Positions 54,319 through 62,579 of a DNA stretch of 64,000 nt are shown here, piece after piece (positions within the stretch are counted from its first letter, which is position 1; every line of letters begins with the position of its first letter). Location: NCBI GenBank assembly GCA_913057905.1, contig CAJXPB010000008.1:62001-126000 (forward strand). The letters are read 5' to 3'. The notes under the pieces are model-generated. The model worked only from the letters and a program-made list of their open reading frames with translations, was not told the origin of the DNA and did not search any database. The stretch is from an uncultured Pseudomonadota bacterium (GTDB lineage: Bacteria > Myxococcota_A > Bradymonadia > Bradymonadales > Bradymonadaceae). Made by a program: the position numbers and the translations under genes.

Positions 54319-55161
54319 ATGAGCGAGCCTGATGAAAGTGCCGAGTCTTCGCCCGGTAGTCGGGGGCGGAATACCAATTCTGAAGAGAAACTAAGAGAAG
54401 GGGGGTTCAACGCAGGAGGTTCTCGAACCGGAGAAGTACTCCGCAATGTGAAGCCAGTACACGGGAAGATAAAGTTTCTAATATGGTCGGGCTCGGTCGT
54501 TGCCGGCGTGATTTTCTTGATGGCAGCCATAATTATTGCAGGAGGAGTTGCTGAACTTGCTGGAGGGTCCTTTGACACGAAAGCGAACCCGGGGATTGCA
54601 CTACTTTATTTAGTACCGTCTTTCCTCATTGCGGCATCATATCAAATCTCTCTTCTTGCTCCCGGGCGTCAGGTTGTTCTCAAGGGGGCGAGGTATGGTG
54701 ACTTGACGTCGATGTTGAACGAGGCTGCTACCCGTGCGCCCAAAGTCCTCGGGACGATTCTCACGATAGCCCTGATACAGGCTGTGTGTTTCTTCCTCCC
54801 AGGAATCGTGTTGGCAGCTCTGTCACCAGCGGCTTACCTCGCTGCGACGCGCCCACAACTTTCGATATTCGAGATCGTGATCGAATCGCTTGGGTGGACC
54901 AAGCGTCATTTTCTGACCTTGGTGGGGAGTTCAGTTTGCTTCTACGTGTTGAGTGCATTGCTATTCGTAGCACTAATCTCGGGCACTTTGGCCCTTGGGA
55001 GCCTTGGGTCTGTCGCGGGGGCCTATGAAATCTCAGGGTGGGAGCTGGTCATGTTAGTGGTTCTCGCAGTTCCGTTCATTTTCCAGGTCCTTCAGTTTGT
55101 CTTCTATGGCACATTGTTCTTCACCCTTGATTCCGTGGAGACTGGGTTTTCGATCCATTAG
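54319..55161 (+). CDS. Multi-spanning membrane protein of unknown function (AT-richer)
   Basis: The start at ATG 54319 follows GGAG six bases upstream; the frame opens at a GTG at 54301. The 280-residue protein begins with a hydrophilic, Ser/Gly-rich head (to about residue 50) and then has five or six hydrophobic helices (SGSVVAGVIFLMAAIIIAGG, IALLYLVPSFLIAASYQISLL, GTILTIALIQAVCFFLPGIVLA, and three near the C-terminus). It resembles loosely the DUF975/glycerophosphodiester-phosphodiesterase-type membrane domains. Its base composition is visibly lower in GC than its neighbours, and the ACG array sits just upstream. Confidence 0.68.
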   Translation: MSEPDESAESSPGSRGRNTNSEEKLREGGFNAGGSRTGEVLRNVKPVHGKIKFLIWSGSVVAGVIFLMAAIIIAGGVAELAGGSFDTKANPGIALLYLVPSFLIAASYQISLLAPGRQVVLKGARYGDLTSMLNEAATRAPKVLGTILTIALIQAVCFFLPGIVLAALSPAAYLAATRPQLSIFEIVIESLGWTKRHFLTLVGSSVCFYVLSALLFVALISGTLALGSLGSVAGAYEISGWELVMLVVLAVPFIFQVLQFVFYGTLFFTLDSVETGFSIH

Positions 55162-55307
55162 CGGCACCAACTTTGGTAGACGAGCTAGCAGTGTTTCTCT
55201 CTCAGTTCTGATTTTCCTTCGTTTTCAGCGCCAGCCGGCCAGAAATTGACAACCTCGCGAGGATATGCTGCTTTTTGGGGTGAACCTGAACTGCAACTGG
55301 AAGGAAT

Positions 55308-56039
55308 ATGCGACATTCTGCCATCGGATTGCTCGTCCTGTTCGCCGCTTCGTTCGTCTTCTCGGCGTGTGCCGGAACTCAGATACCAGACTACGATGAG
55401 CGTCTGACCAAGGTGAAAACCGGAGAAGTCGAGGTGACGCCGGAGGGCAAGGACACCCTGACCTACGAGGACGAATTTGTACGGTTTACGTGGGACTTCC
55501 CCGACGACCAGATGGCGGTCATCGGATTCAGGCTGGAAAACAAGACGGATTCCCAGATCAAAATTCTCTGGAATGAAGCCTCGTACGTCGACCCCAGCGG
55601 GACGACCCAGGAGATCTTCCACGAGGGGATGAACTCTTTCGAGGCCGAAACCGTGATGCAGCCGACGGTAGTGCCGTCGAAGGCCAAGACCGAATCGGCG
55701 ATTCTGCCCAGACAACACGTCAGGGCCACGGCGTACGGTGCCGAATTTGCGCCCCTGGTCGCTCGGGATGCCACGGAAGAAAAGACCGTCCGCGTCATCC
55801 TGCCGTTGAAGTACAAGGACAAGGTGGCTCGATACGACTTTCACTTCGGCATCTCCCGGGTCACCGACGAGGAAGAGTCGGGCGAGGGCATCAAGATCAA
55901 GAAGGCCGACAAGGCGGAAGACACGGACCAGAGCGAAGATGCCGACAAGGCGGAGAGCTCCAAAGATGCCGACAAGGCGGAGAGTTCCGAAGATGCCGAC
56001 GAGACGGAGAGCTCCGAAGAAGAATCGGCAGAGAACTAG
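55308..56039 (+). CDS. Hypothetical lipoprotein with acidic repeat tail
   Basis: The 243-residue product starts MRHSAIGLLVLFAASFVFSACAG, a lipoprotein signal with lipobox FSAC. The body (about 35-190) is strand-rich with MAVIGFRLENKTDSQIKILW. The C-terminal tail repeats a short Asp-Ala-Asp-Lys-Ala-Glu-Ser-Ser unit about three times, giving a highly acidic end. No family recognised. It sits downstream of the AT-richer membrane protein gene. Confidence 0.7.
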   Translation: MRHSAIGLLVLFAASFVFSACAGTQIPDYDERLTKVKTGEVEVTPEGKDTLTYEDEFVRFTWDFPDDQMAVIGFRLENKTDSQIKILWNEASYVDPSGTTQEIFHEGMNSFEAETVMQPTVVPSKAKTESAILPRQHVRATAYGAEFAPLVARDATEEKTVRVILPLKYKDKVARYDFHFGISRVTDEEESGEGIKIKKADKAEDTDQSEDADKAESSKDADKAESSEDADETESSEEESAEN

Positions 56040-56078
56040 ATCCGCTACCGGAACTCCGCCCTAAAACCCCGACCAAGA

Positions 56079-56129
56079 AACGAACGAAGCGGCCCGCTCG
56101 GTTATCGTAGCGGACCGCTTTCGTTCGTT
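56079..56129. terminator. Long hairpin after the lipoprotein gene
   Basis: AACGAACGAAGCGGCCCGCT (56079-56098) pairs with AGCGGACCGCTTTCGTTCGTT, leaving a ten-base loop; only a mismatch and one extra base break the ~20-bp stem. It sits 39 bases after the stop of the lipoprotein gene. There is no long T-run, but its length favours a terminator. Confidence 0.7.
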
Positions 56130-56697
56130 GCGACGGGATGGGGAGTGCTCTGGATCGTTGGGGAACGTCGGCCTCCCATCTGCACCCACATCTTACTTGC
56201 AGATCCCGTGCCAACGCCGTTTCCCCGGGGCGCCGCCCCTCGATGACGGCGGATTTCTGAGATCGATGTCATGATCGAGGCCCCCGGGATGACAAAAATG
56301 TCAGACCGGGGTGACCCTCGATGAGCCCGTATCCCTGCCCGGTCGCGGGCGTTTGCTTACCAGCCACGCCGCGACTGTGTTATAAGGATTCATCGACGGT
56401 CGCTGTCGCCCGCGTCCGCCAATACGACTCGGGCGGTGCGGCGGCCCGAACATTCAGAGATTGATTTTCGTCCATATCGTCCGTCCGCGCCTCCTTGGCG
56501 CGGCTCGTCGTCGGGTCTGTGAGCCAGAAAGACCCCACGGTCGAGTCGACCGGGAGCCGGGCGGCAAGAACTCAGTTGCTTTCAACTATTCATACAGACA
56601 TCGGAGCGATTTCCTTGTCCGTCGACTCGACGGGCGCGGGCCGGTCTGCACCCGAACACCGTCCGCGCAGGGGGTCCTCTGATGGAGACGGAGTCTT
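56130..56697. other. Long leader upstream of RNase G/E gene
   Basis: No credible gene is seen. The stretch contains several GC-rich short inverted segments (for example around 56280-56330), with an A/T-rich TTATAAGG near 56380 as a possible promoter element. It could be a long, structured 5' leader for the RNase G/E gene. Confidence 0.35.
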
Positions 56698-58224
56698 ATG
56701 TCCAACAGTCTGGTCGTTAACACCACGAGTTCGGAGACCCGCGTCGCGCTGATCGAAGATGGAATGATCAGCGAATTCCATATCGAGCGAAAGCGCGACA
56801 GGGATGTCGTCGGAAACATCTACAAGGGTAAGGTCAAGCGGGTCATCAAGGGGCTGCAGGCGGCCTTCGTGGACGTCGCCCAGGAGAAGGCGGGGTTTCT
56901 GCACGTCAGCGATTTCTACGACTTCGGTGCCGACATCGATGCCGCCCAGGATGGCGACAGCGACGACCTGTGGCCGCCGCCGTCGCAGGGTGACAACAAC
57001 GACAAGCCCAACATCACCGAGGTGCTCAACGAGGGCGACGAGATCCTGGTGCAGGTCGACAAGGAACCGATCGGCACCAAGGGCGCGCGTCTGACCGGCC
57101 GCATCTCGATCCCCGGCCGCTACGTGGTCTTCATGCCGACGGTCTCGCATGTGGGTGTGTCGCGGCGCATCGACTCGGAATCCGAGCGCGACCGGCTGCG
57201 CAACATCATCCGAGACGTACGGCCGCCGGGCACCGGATTCATCGTTCGAACGGTCAGCGAGGATGTCTCCAAAGAGAAGATCAAGCGCGACGTCGATGCG
57301 CTGGTGAACCTCTGGGAGACGATGCTCGACAAGTCCGAGGGCGTGACCGCGCCGTACCTGCTGTACGAAGAACCCGACCTGCTGGTGCGCGCCACGCGCG
57401 ACTTGTTTACCGCCGACATGGACCACCTGGTCGTCGACGACGAAAAGGCCTACGAGCGCGTCAAGGAGTTCGTCGATCACTTCGTGCCGGACTTCCCCGG
57501 CGACATCGAGCTGTATGAAGACGACGAGCCGGTCTTCGACGCCTTCGGCATCGAGGTCGAGATCGAGCGGGCATTGTCGCGCGAGGTCGAACTCGAGTCG
57601 GGCGGCCACCTGGTCATCGATCGGACCGAGGCGCTGACGACCGTCGACGTCAACACGGGCAGCTTCACCGGGTCGAAGAGCCACGAGGATACGATCCTCA
57701 AGACCAACATGGAGGCCGCCGAAGAGGTGGTCTACCAGGTGCGGTTGCGCAATATCGGTGGGATCATCATCATCGACTTCATCGACATGGAGCAGAAGGG
57801 CAACCGCGACAAGGTCTACGCCAAACTCGAGGAGGAACTCGAGAAGGACCGTGTGACCACCCATGCCCTGAATATCTCGGAGTTCGGACTCGTGGAGATG
57901 ACCCGCAAGCGGGTGCGCGAGTCGCTGGTGCAGTTTCTGTGCGAGGAGTGCCCGACCTGCGACAACCGCGGCTTCGTCAAATCAAAGGAGACGGTCGCCT
58001 ACGAGATCATGCGCGAGCTCAAACGCTCGATGCCCCTGATCGACGAGGACACCGTCTACGTCCACGCCAACGGGTCGGTCATCGACAAGCTGCGTCACGT
58101 CGAAAAGCAGGCGCTCAACGAGCTCGAAAACACCCACGACAAGACGTTGAAGTTCCACCGCCAAAACGAGCTGGGGATGGAAGCCTTCGACGTCAAAGGC
58201 GTGGAGGAAGGCGACGATGACTGA
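56698..58224 (+). CDS. rng: RNase E/G-family endoribonuclease
   Basis: The 508 residues match RNase G: start MSNSLVVNTTSSETRVALIEDG, an S1 RNA-binding region with NIYKGKVKRVIKGLQAAFVDVAQEKAGFLH, catalytic aspartates in TTVDVNTGSFTG and IIIIDFIDM, and the zinc-link cysteines CEECPTC (residues about 416-421). The short length without a C-terminal scaffold is RNase G-like rather than the E. coli RNase E form. It processes rRNA and degrades mRNA. The PilZ gene overlaps its end by eight bases. Confidence 0.93.
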   Translation: MSNSLVVNTTSSETRVALIEDGMISEFHIERKRDRDVVGNIYKGKVKRVIKGLQAAFVDVAQEKAGFLHVSDFYDFGADIDAAQDGDSDDLWPPPSQGDNNDKPNITEVLNEGDEILVQVDKEPIGTKGARLTGRISIPGRYVVFMPTVSHVGVSRRIDSESERDRLRNIIRDVRPPGTGFIVRTVSEDVSKEKIKRDVDALVNLWETMLDKSEGVTAPYLLYEEPDLLVRATRDLFTADMDHLVVDDEKAYERVKEFVDHFVPDFPGDIELYEDDEPVFDAFGIEVEIERALSREVELESGGHLVIDRTEALTTVDVNTGSFTGSKSHEDTILKTNMEAAEEVVYQVRLRNIGGIIIIDFIDMEQKGNRDKVYAKLEEELEKDRVTTHALNISEFGLVEMTRKRVRESLVQFLCEECPTCDNRGFVKSKETVAYEIMRELKRSMPLIDEDTVYVHANGSVIDKLRHVEKQALNELENTHDKTLKFHRQNELGMEAFDVKGVEEGDDD

Positions 58225-58573
58225 CACTCGGCAAGGGTCGGCGGAACACGAGCAGCGGCGCCACGATCGGGTGCCCGTCAACCAGGAGTTCGCTCCGATC
58301 GCCGACTACATCTCCGAGTACGTCACCGATCTGTCGCGCGGTGGTGTCTTCATCCGCACCGACAATCCCCTGCCGGTCGGCACCACGGTCAATCTGAATT
58401 TCAGCGTCATCGTCGAGGACGTGCGCACCATCGAAGGCGAGGGCGAGGTGGTGCGGGTGGAACAATCTTCCGAAGAGCAGGGAATGGGCATCGCGTTCAA
58501 TCGCCTGACGGCGTCCAGCCAGCAGGTGATCGACGAGATCTGCGAACTGCACGACGCCGGGGAGTGGCTGTAA
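58217..58573 (+). CDS. PilZ-domain protein
   Basis: The 118 residues form a single PilZ domain. The RRHDR near residue 15 is the c-di-GMP RxxxR-type arginine cluster, and DLSRGGVFIRTDNPLPVGT is the (D/N)xSxxG motif that completes the nucleotide site. The fold ends with a helix, QQVIDEICELHDAGEW. It is probably a c-di-GMP receptor. It overlaps the RNase G/E gene by eight bases, so the two are translationally coupled. Confidence 0.9.
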   Translation: MTDTRQGSAEHEQRRHDRVPVNQEFAPIADYISEYVTDLSRGGVFIRTDNPLPVGTTVNLNFSVIVEDVRTIEGEGEVVRVEQSSEEQGMGIAFNRLTASSQQVIDEICELHDAGEWL

Positions 58574-58576
58574 GTG

Positions 58577-59038
58577 TCAGCGTCGTCGGCGTTTGATGTG
58601 CTGTTTGACGCGGTCGTAGGCCGTGCTCAGTTCCTGTGAGATCTCCTTGGCCAACTCCTGCATCTGCGGGTCGTCGTTGAAGCGATCCGGGTGGTACTTG
58701 CGCATCAGTCGCCGGTAGTTCTCTTTGACCTCGTCGAGCGACGCCCCCTTTTTGACCTCCAGGTTCGCGTAGTAGTCCGCGATCGTCTTTTCGTCTTCGG
58801 GCCGCGGCGGCGTGTAGTTCGGTTCGCCATCGCCGTCCACACTGCCGTCGGTGCCGCGTTTGCCGTCCAACTCGTCTTGCCGGTTCATCCTCTGGCGGCG
58901 TTTGCCATCCAGAAACTCGTCGAGCTCGTCGAAGACCTTGCCCAGACCGCCCCGATCCTCGAATTCCTGCACGCGATCGAGCAGTTCATTGAGGTTCGAG
59001 CGTACGACTCTGGAGACTCTGTCTTTCAAATCACTCAT
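58577..59038 (-). CDS. J-domain protein with C-terminal J-domain
   Basis: This 153-residue protein starts at ATG 59038 (MSDLKDRV); ATG 59047 is an alternative. The N-terminal half is helical and charged. The J-domain is at the C-terminal half, about residues 88-150: DYYANLEVKKGASLDEVKENYRRLMRKYHPDRFNDDPQMQELAKEI, with HPD near 114. J-domains recruit and stimulate Hsp70 (DnaK). No zinc-finger or Gly/Phe region of classical DnaJ is present, so it is a specialised co-chaperone. It is convergent with the PilZ gene (three bases apart). Confidence 0.85.
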   Translation of the reverse strand: MSDLKDRVSRVVRSNLNELLDRVQEFEDRGGLGKVFDELDEFLDGKRRQRMNRQDELDGKRGTDGSVDGDGEPNYTPPRPEDEKTIADYYANLEVKKGASLDEVKENYRRLMRKYHPDRFNDDPQMQELAKEISQELSTAYDRVKQHIKRRRR

Positions 59039-59180
59039 GGCGTCCAAATCGATGGCTGAGACATCGGCCGGCCGGTATCCTATAACGGGCGAGCCCGCCG
59101 TCCATAATCCATGCTCCTTATAGTCGGGTGGCCGCCGAGTTAACAGCCGCGCCGCCGTACTTACGATCCAATACGCAAGA

Positions 59181-59216
59181 TTGTAGTTGCGCCGGTGAGT
59201 CCCCCGGCGCTATAGT
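59181..59216 (+). promoter_or_regulatory. Candidate sigma-70-type promoter
   Basis: TTGCGC at 59187 and TATAGT at 59211 are 18 bases apart, upstream of the PEBP-family gene start at 59255. The -10 matches the consensus at five of six positions; the -35 is weak. Confidence 0.45.
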
Positions 59217-59254
59217 GACGTCATCATGTTGATTTTGAGGACGAGGGAGACACG

Positions 59255-59869
59255 ATGGAACTCTTTAGCCAGATGATCGACGACGGCGAACCGCTGCCGG
59301 CCCGTGGCGCCTTTTGCGCCAAGGGAGACGCTGAGCCCGGCAACGTCAATCCCGATTTTACCTGGGATGACCTTCCCGAAGATACCGAGTCGCTGGTTCT
59401 GATTTGCCACGACCCGGACGTCCCCTCCGAGGGCGACACCGTCAACGTCGAGGGCGAGACCGTGCCCGCCGACCTGCCCCGCGTCGACTTCTACCACTGG
59501 GTGCTGGTCGACCTGAGCCCCGACGGCGAAATCGAAGCGGGCGAATTCAGCGAAGGCCAGACCCCGGGCGGCAAGCCCGGCCCCGACGCTCCGCAGGGCA
59601 CGCGCCAGGGGATCAACGACTACACCAACTGGTTTGCCGGCGACCCCGACATGGAGGGGCAGTACTTCGGCTACGACGGCCCCTGCCCGCCGTGGAACGA
59701 TTCGATCGTCCACCATTACCACTACACGCTCTACGCGCTCGACGTCGACGAAACGCCCGTCGACGGCACCTTCACCGGCGACGACGTCCTGGACGCCATC
59801 GAGGACCACATCCTCGATTCGGCGCGACTGACCGCCACCTACTCCATGAATCCCGACGTCGAAGTCTGA
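59255..59869 (+). CDS. YbhB/YbcL-family (PEBP-like) protein
   Basis: The 204 residues hold the phosphatidylethanolamine-binding-protein fold of the bacterial YbhB/YbcL type. Recognisable segments are NVNPDFTWDDLPEDTESLVLICHDPDVPS, FYHWVLVDLSPD and YDGPCPPWNDSIVHHYHYTLYALD, the last being the family ligand-site signature. The function in bacteria is not established. A sigma-70-like promoter lies about 40 bases upstream. The FliO-like gene begins 36 bases after its stop. Confidence 0.9.
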   Translation: MELFSQMIDDGEPLPARGAFCAKGDAEPGNVNPDFTWDDLPEDTESLVLICHDPDVPSEGDTVNVEGETVPADLPRVDFYHWVLVDLSPDGEIEAGEFSEGQTPGGKPGPDAPQGTRQGINDYTNWFAGDPDMEGQYFGYDGPCPPWNDSIVHHYHYTLYALDVDETPVDGTFTGDDVLDAIEDHILDSARLTATYSMNPDVEV

Positions 59870-59905
59870 TCGGCGTCTCACCTGAACCTACTCCGGGGGG
59901 AGATT

Positions 59906-60436
59906 TTGTTTTCTTCGACCACCCTGCTCTTCATCCGCACCCTCGCGGCTCTGGGCGCCGTCTGCCTGGCCGCGTGGGTGCTTTTGCGTTGGGGGCTGCC
60001 GCGCTGGCTGCCTCACCTGTCGGCGGGCGACCCCGACGATGGTCCCATCGACATTCTGGCCCGCCGCGCCGTCGGTCCTAAACGAGCGATCCTTCTCGTC
60101 CGCGTCGCCGACCAGACCCTGGTCGTCGGCGAGACCGAGTCGGGGTTGACTCGACTTGGCGAGCTACCTCAGAAACCACCCTCCAGAGGGGGCTCGACGC
60201 CGACGCCCAGACGCCAGTCCAGCGGTGCCCTGCCCATCGTGGAACTCGGTGAATCGGGACTCGGCGACTCCGCCGGCCGGTCACCCCTGCGTGCCCGAAC
60301 CGGCTGCAGGGCCGGCCAGGCGCGCCAGAGCCCGTCGCCCGTCAGCGTCGTCGAACCCGTCGATCCCTCCGAGATCCAGACAACCCAGGAGACGGCCGCC
60401 CCGGAACCGGCGGGTATGAAGAGGGGGCAAACGTGA
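59906..60436 (+). CDS. fliO: FliO-like flagellar/T3SS export protein
   Basis: The start is a TTG at 59906, with GGGGGGAG about seven bases upstream. The 176-residue protein has one N-terminal membrane helix (LLFIRTLAALGAVCLAAWVLLRWG) followed by DILARRAVGPKRAILLVRVADQTLVVGETESGLTRLGELP, which matches the FliO core. The C-terminal half is Pro/Ser-rich and likely disordered. FliO helps FliP assemble in the export gate. It overlaps fliP by four bases (GTGA), and its order fliO-fliP-fliQ-fliR-flhB is the flagellar one. Confidence 0.82.
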   Translation: MFSSTTLLFIRTLAALGAVCLAAWVLLRWGLPRWLPHLSAGDPDDGPIDILARRAVGPKRAILLVRVADQTLVVGETESGLTRLGELPQKPPSRGGSTPTPRRQSSGALPIVELGESGLGDSAGRSPLRARTGCRAGQARQSPSPVSVVEPVDPSEIQTTQETAAPEPAGMKRGQT

Positions 60437-61161
60437 CCGGCGGCACGGATCCGATGAGCTTGATCGTCGTCCTCGGCGCGCTGGCGGTGCTGCCGTTCCT
60501 GCTGATCATGGTGACGAGCTTCGTCAAAGTCGCCGTGGTCCTGTCGCTGGTACGACAGGCCGTCGGTGCTCAGCAGGTGCCGCCCAACCAGGTGATCACG
60601 GGACTGGCGATCGTACTGAGCGTCTACATCATGGCTCCGGTCGGCTACGACATCTACCGCGCCGTCGAGCCGACCCTCGCCGATCTGGGTGTCGCCTCGT
60701 CGGAGGCCAACCCCGACTCGCCGATACCCGACCTCGAGGCCGCCGATATCGACGTCGGGGCCGTCGCCGGACTGGCCTCGCGTGCCGCCGAGCCCCTGCG
60801 TCGTTTTCTGGCCCAGCACGCCGACGTCGAGGAGCGGACGTTGTTGCACGAACTCGCCCTCGAGCTGCGCGGGTCCGACCCCGCCCGCCGGGGCCTGGCC
60901 ATCACCGATCGAAGCCTGTTGGTGCTGATCCCCGCCTTCGTCGTCACCGAACTCAAGGAGGCGTTCACCATCGGCTTCGTCCTGTTTGTGCCCTTCATCA
61001 TCGTCGACCTGGTCGTCGCCAACGTGCTGCTGAGTCTGGGCATGCACATGCTCAGCCCGACGACGATCAGCCTACCCTTCAAGCTGCTTTTGTTCGTGCT
61101 CGTCGACGGCTGGTTCCTGATCGTAAAGGGGCTCGTCCTTGGATATCTGCCGACCGGATAG
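60433..61161 (+). CDS. fliP: FliP/SctR export-gate protein
   Basis: The 242-residue protein starts with GTG at 60433. It has the FliP membrane arrangement, including LIVVLGALAVLPFLLIMVTSFVKVAVVLSLVRQAVGAQQVPPNQVITGLAIVLSVYI and the conserved C-terminal LLVLIPAFVVTELKEAFTIGFVLFVPFIIVDLVVANVLLSLGMHMLSPTTISLPFKLLLFVLVDGW. FliP/SctR forms the central pore of the type III export gate. It ends with TAG at 61159-61161, ten bases before the FliQ start. Confidence 0.95.
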   Translation: MTGGTDPMSLIVVLGALAVLPFLLIMVTSFVKVAVVLSLVRQAVGAQQVPPNQVITGLAIVLSVYIMAPVGYDIYRAVEPTLADLGVASSEANPDSPIPDLEAADIDVGAVAGLASRAAEPLRRFLAQHADVEERTLLHELALELRGSDPARRGLAITDRSLLVLIPAFVVTELKEAFTIGFVLFVPFIIVDLVVANVLLSLGMHMLSPTTISLPFKLLLFVLVDGWFLIVKGLVLGYLPTG

Positions 61162-61170
61162 GAGGCACCG

Positions 61171-61434
61171 ATCGAAGCTTACATCTTACAGATAACCCGC
61201 GAGGCGCTGTATCTGGTGGTGATCGTCTCGGCGCCGCCGGTTTTGGCGAGCATGGTGGTCGGCCTGGCCGTCAGCATTCTGCAGGCGACGACCCAGGTGC
61301 AGGAGCAGACCCTGACATTCGTGCCCAAGGTCGTCGCGGTGTTCGGCAGCCTGGCGATCGCGGGGCCATGGATCGGGGCCCAGTTGGTTCGATTTACGCG
61401 CACGATTTTCGAAGGGTTTCCTTCGCTGTTTTGA
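61171..61434 (+). CDS. fliQ: FliQ/SctS export-gate protein with apparent ATC start
   Basis: Family FliQ proteins are about 86-89 residues and begin near MxEAxxLxxxREALYL. Here the matching segment is IEAYILQITREALYLVV, which starts at 61171 with ATC. GGAGG lies five bases before it, and no ATG, GTG, TTG or CTG is in frame between the FliP stop codon (61161) and this point. Starting at GTG 61216 would lose the first 15 residues. The product of 87 residues has two membrane helices (about 13-35 and 49-66) and QATTQVQEQTLTFVPKVVAVF, the FliQ core. An ATC start is rare; a base substitution or error is the alternative. Confidence 0.87.
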   Translation: MEAYILQITREALYLVVIVSAPPVLASMVVGLAVSILQATTQVQEQTLTFVPKVVAVFGSLAIAGPWIGAQLVRFTRTIFEGFPSLF

Positions 61435-61471
61435 ACCGTCGCCCGAGGGCCCGAGGCCGAGTGGGGAGGCT

Positions 61472-62305
61472 ATGACAGACATCCTGGCAGATACGGCAGT
61501 CCAGCAGGTGCTGTCGCGATCTATTTTGCTGGCAGGTCTGGTCATCGCTCGACTGATGCCCGTGGTGATGCTGGCGCCCTTTCTGGGCGGAAAGGCCGCG
61601 CCGGCGCAGGTGAAGCTCGGCCTGGCGCTGACCTTGACCGTGCTGGTCTACCCCGCCGTCTGGAACGCCCCCGGTTCGGTCGCCGCCCTCGACGTCGGGC
61701 CCCTCGTGATCACGGGGCTCGTCTTCAAGGAGCTCGCCGTCGGCGCCACCCTCGGGTTTATCGCCGCGCTGGTCTTCGATGCGGCCCGCATGGCCGGACG
61801 CCTGATCGACACGACCCGAGGCGCCTCGAAGTCGATGTCGATGGTCCCCGAACTCAAGACCCGCGTGACGACCTCGGCCAACCTGCTGATGCAGTTTTTC
61901 ATCGTCATGTTCTTTTTGACCGGCGGGCACCGCGTCTTTCTGCGCGCCGTGATGCTCAGCTTCGAACGCATCCCGCCGCATACCTTTCCCGAACTCTCCG
62001 GCCGCGGCGCCGCACTGACCTTCGCCCTCGCGCGGTTCGTGGCCGACGCGATTGAGCTGGCAGTCCTGCTGGCGTTCCCCGTCATCGCCGCACTGCTCTT
62101 GACCAATGTCTTTTTGGCCCTGGTCAACAAGGCCGCCCCCCAGATCAACGTCTTCTTTCTGGGCATGCCGCTCAAAGCGATGATCGGTGTGATCGTCGTC
62201 CTTCTGGCGCTGGGGCCGCTGACCACGCGGTTTCTGAGCTCGGCCAGCGATGCCTACGGGCGCACCCTGGAACTGACCGACTCCGTCGACCCGGAGGCCC
62301 CGTGA
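61472..62305 (+). CDS. fliR: FliR/SctT export-gate protein
   Basis: The 277-residue protein matches FliR: VIARLMPVVMLAPFLGGKAAPAQVKLGLALTLTVLV, then TLGFIAALVFDAARMAGRLIDTTRG, and the hydrophobic second half with VFLALVNKAAPQINVFFLGMPLKAMIGVIVVLLALGPL. It is the third gate component of the flagellar/type III export apparatus. It follows fliQ by 37 bases. The spacer after its stop, before flhB, carries a repeat also found after flhB. Confidence 0.94.
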   Translation: MTDILADTAVQQVLSRSILLAGLVIARLMPVVMLAPFLGGKAAPAQVKLGLALTLTVLVYPAVWNAPGSVAALDVGPLVITGLVFKELAVGATLGFIAALVFDAARMAGRLIDTTRGASKSMSMVPELKTRVTTSANLLMQFFIVMFFLTGGHRVFLRAVMLSFERIPPHTFPELSGRGAALTFALARFVADAIELAVLLAFPVIAALLLTNVFLALVNKAAPQINVFFLGMPLKAMIGVIVVLLALGPLTTRFLSSASDAYGRTLELTDSVDPEAP

Positions 62306-62339
62306 TCCTCGATCGTCGAGCAGCCCTGAGCGCTCGCGC

Positions 62340-62550
62340 GGCGCCGACGGGTGCCCCTTGTCGACCTGCTTCCCTGCGTTCGGCTGCGCCTCACTCCGGT
62401 CCAGACGGTCGCCCGGGGGACCCGGCGGCTCTCGGCGAGCTCATCGGATTGTCGATTCGATCTCGATCGGGCCTTACTCGTAGGGGCACTCGACCGTCAG
62501 TTGTTGTGCTTGGGATGAGCGAGGCGGCCCCGGCTGATCCACCTCGCGGT
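62340..62550. repeat. Spacer repeat upstream of flhB, copy A
   Basis: The stretch includes CCCCTTGTCGACCTGCTTCC, then GGTCCAGACGGTCG and a closing CGGCCCCGGCTGA. All recur in the same order downstream of flhB at 63660-63900. Similarity is strong in the first 60 bases, weaker in the middle and strong again at the end. Confidence 0.7.
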
Positions 62551-62579
62551 CTCCAAAAGCACAGAAATGGAGGGGGATC

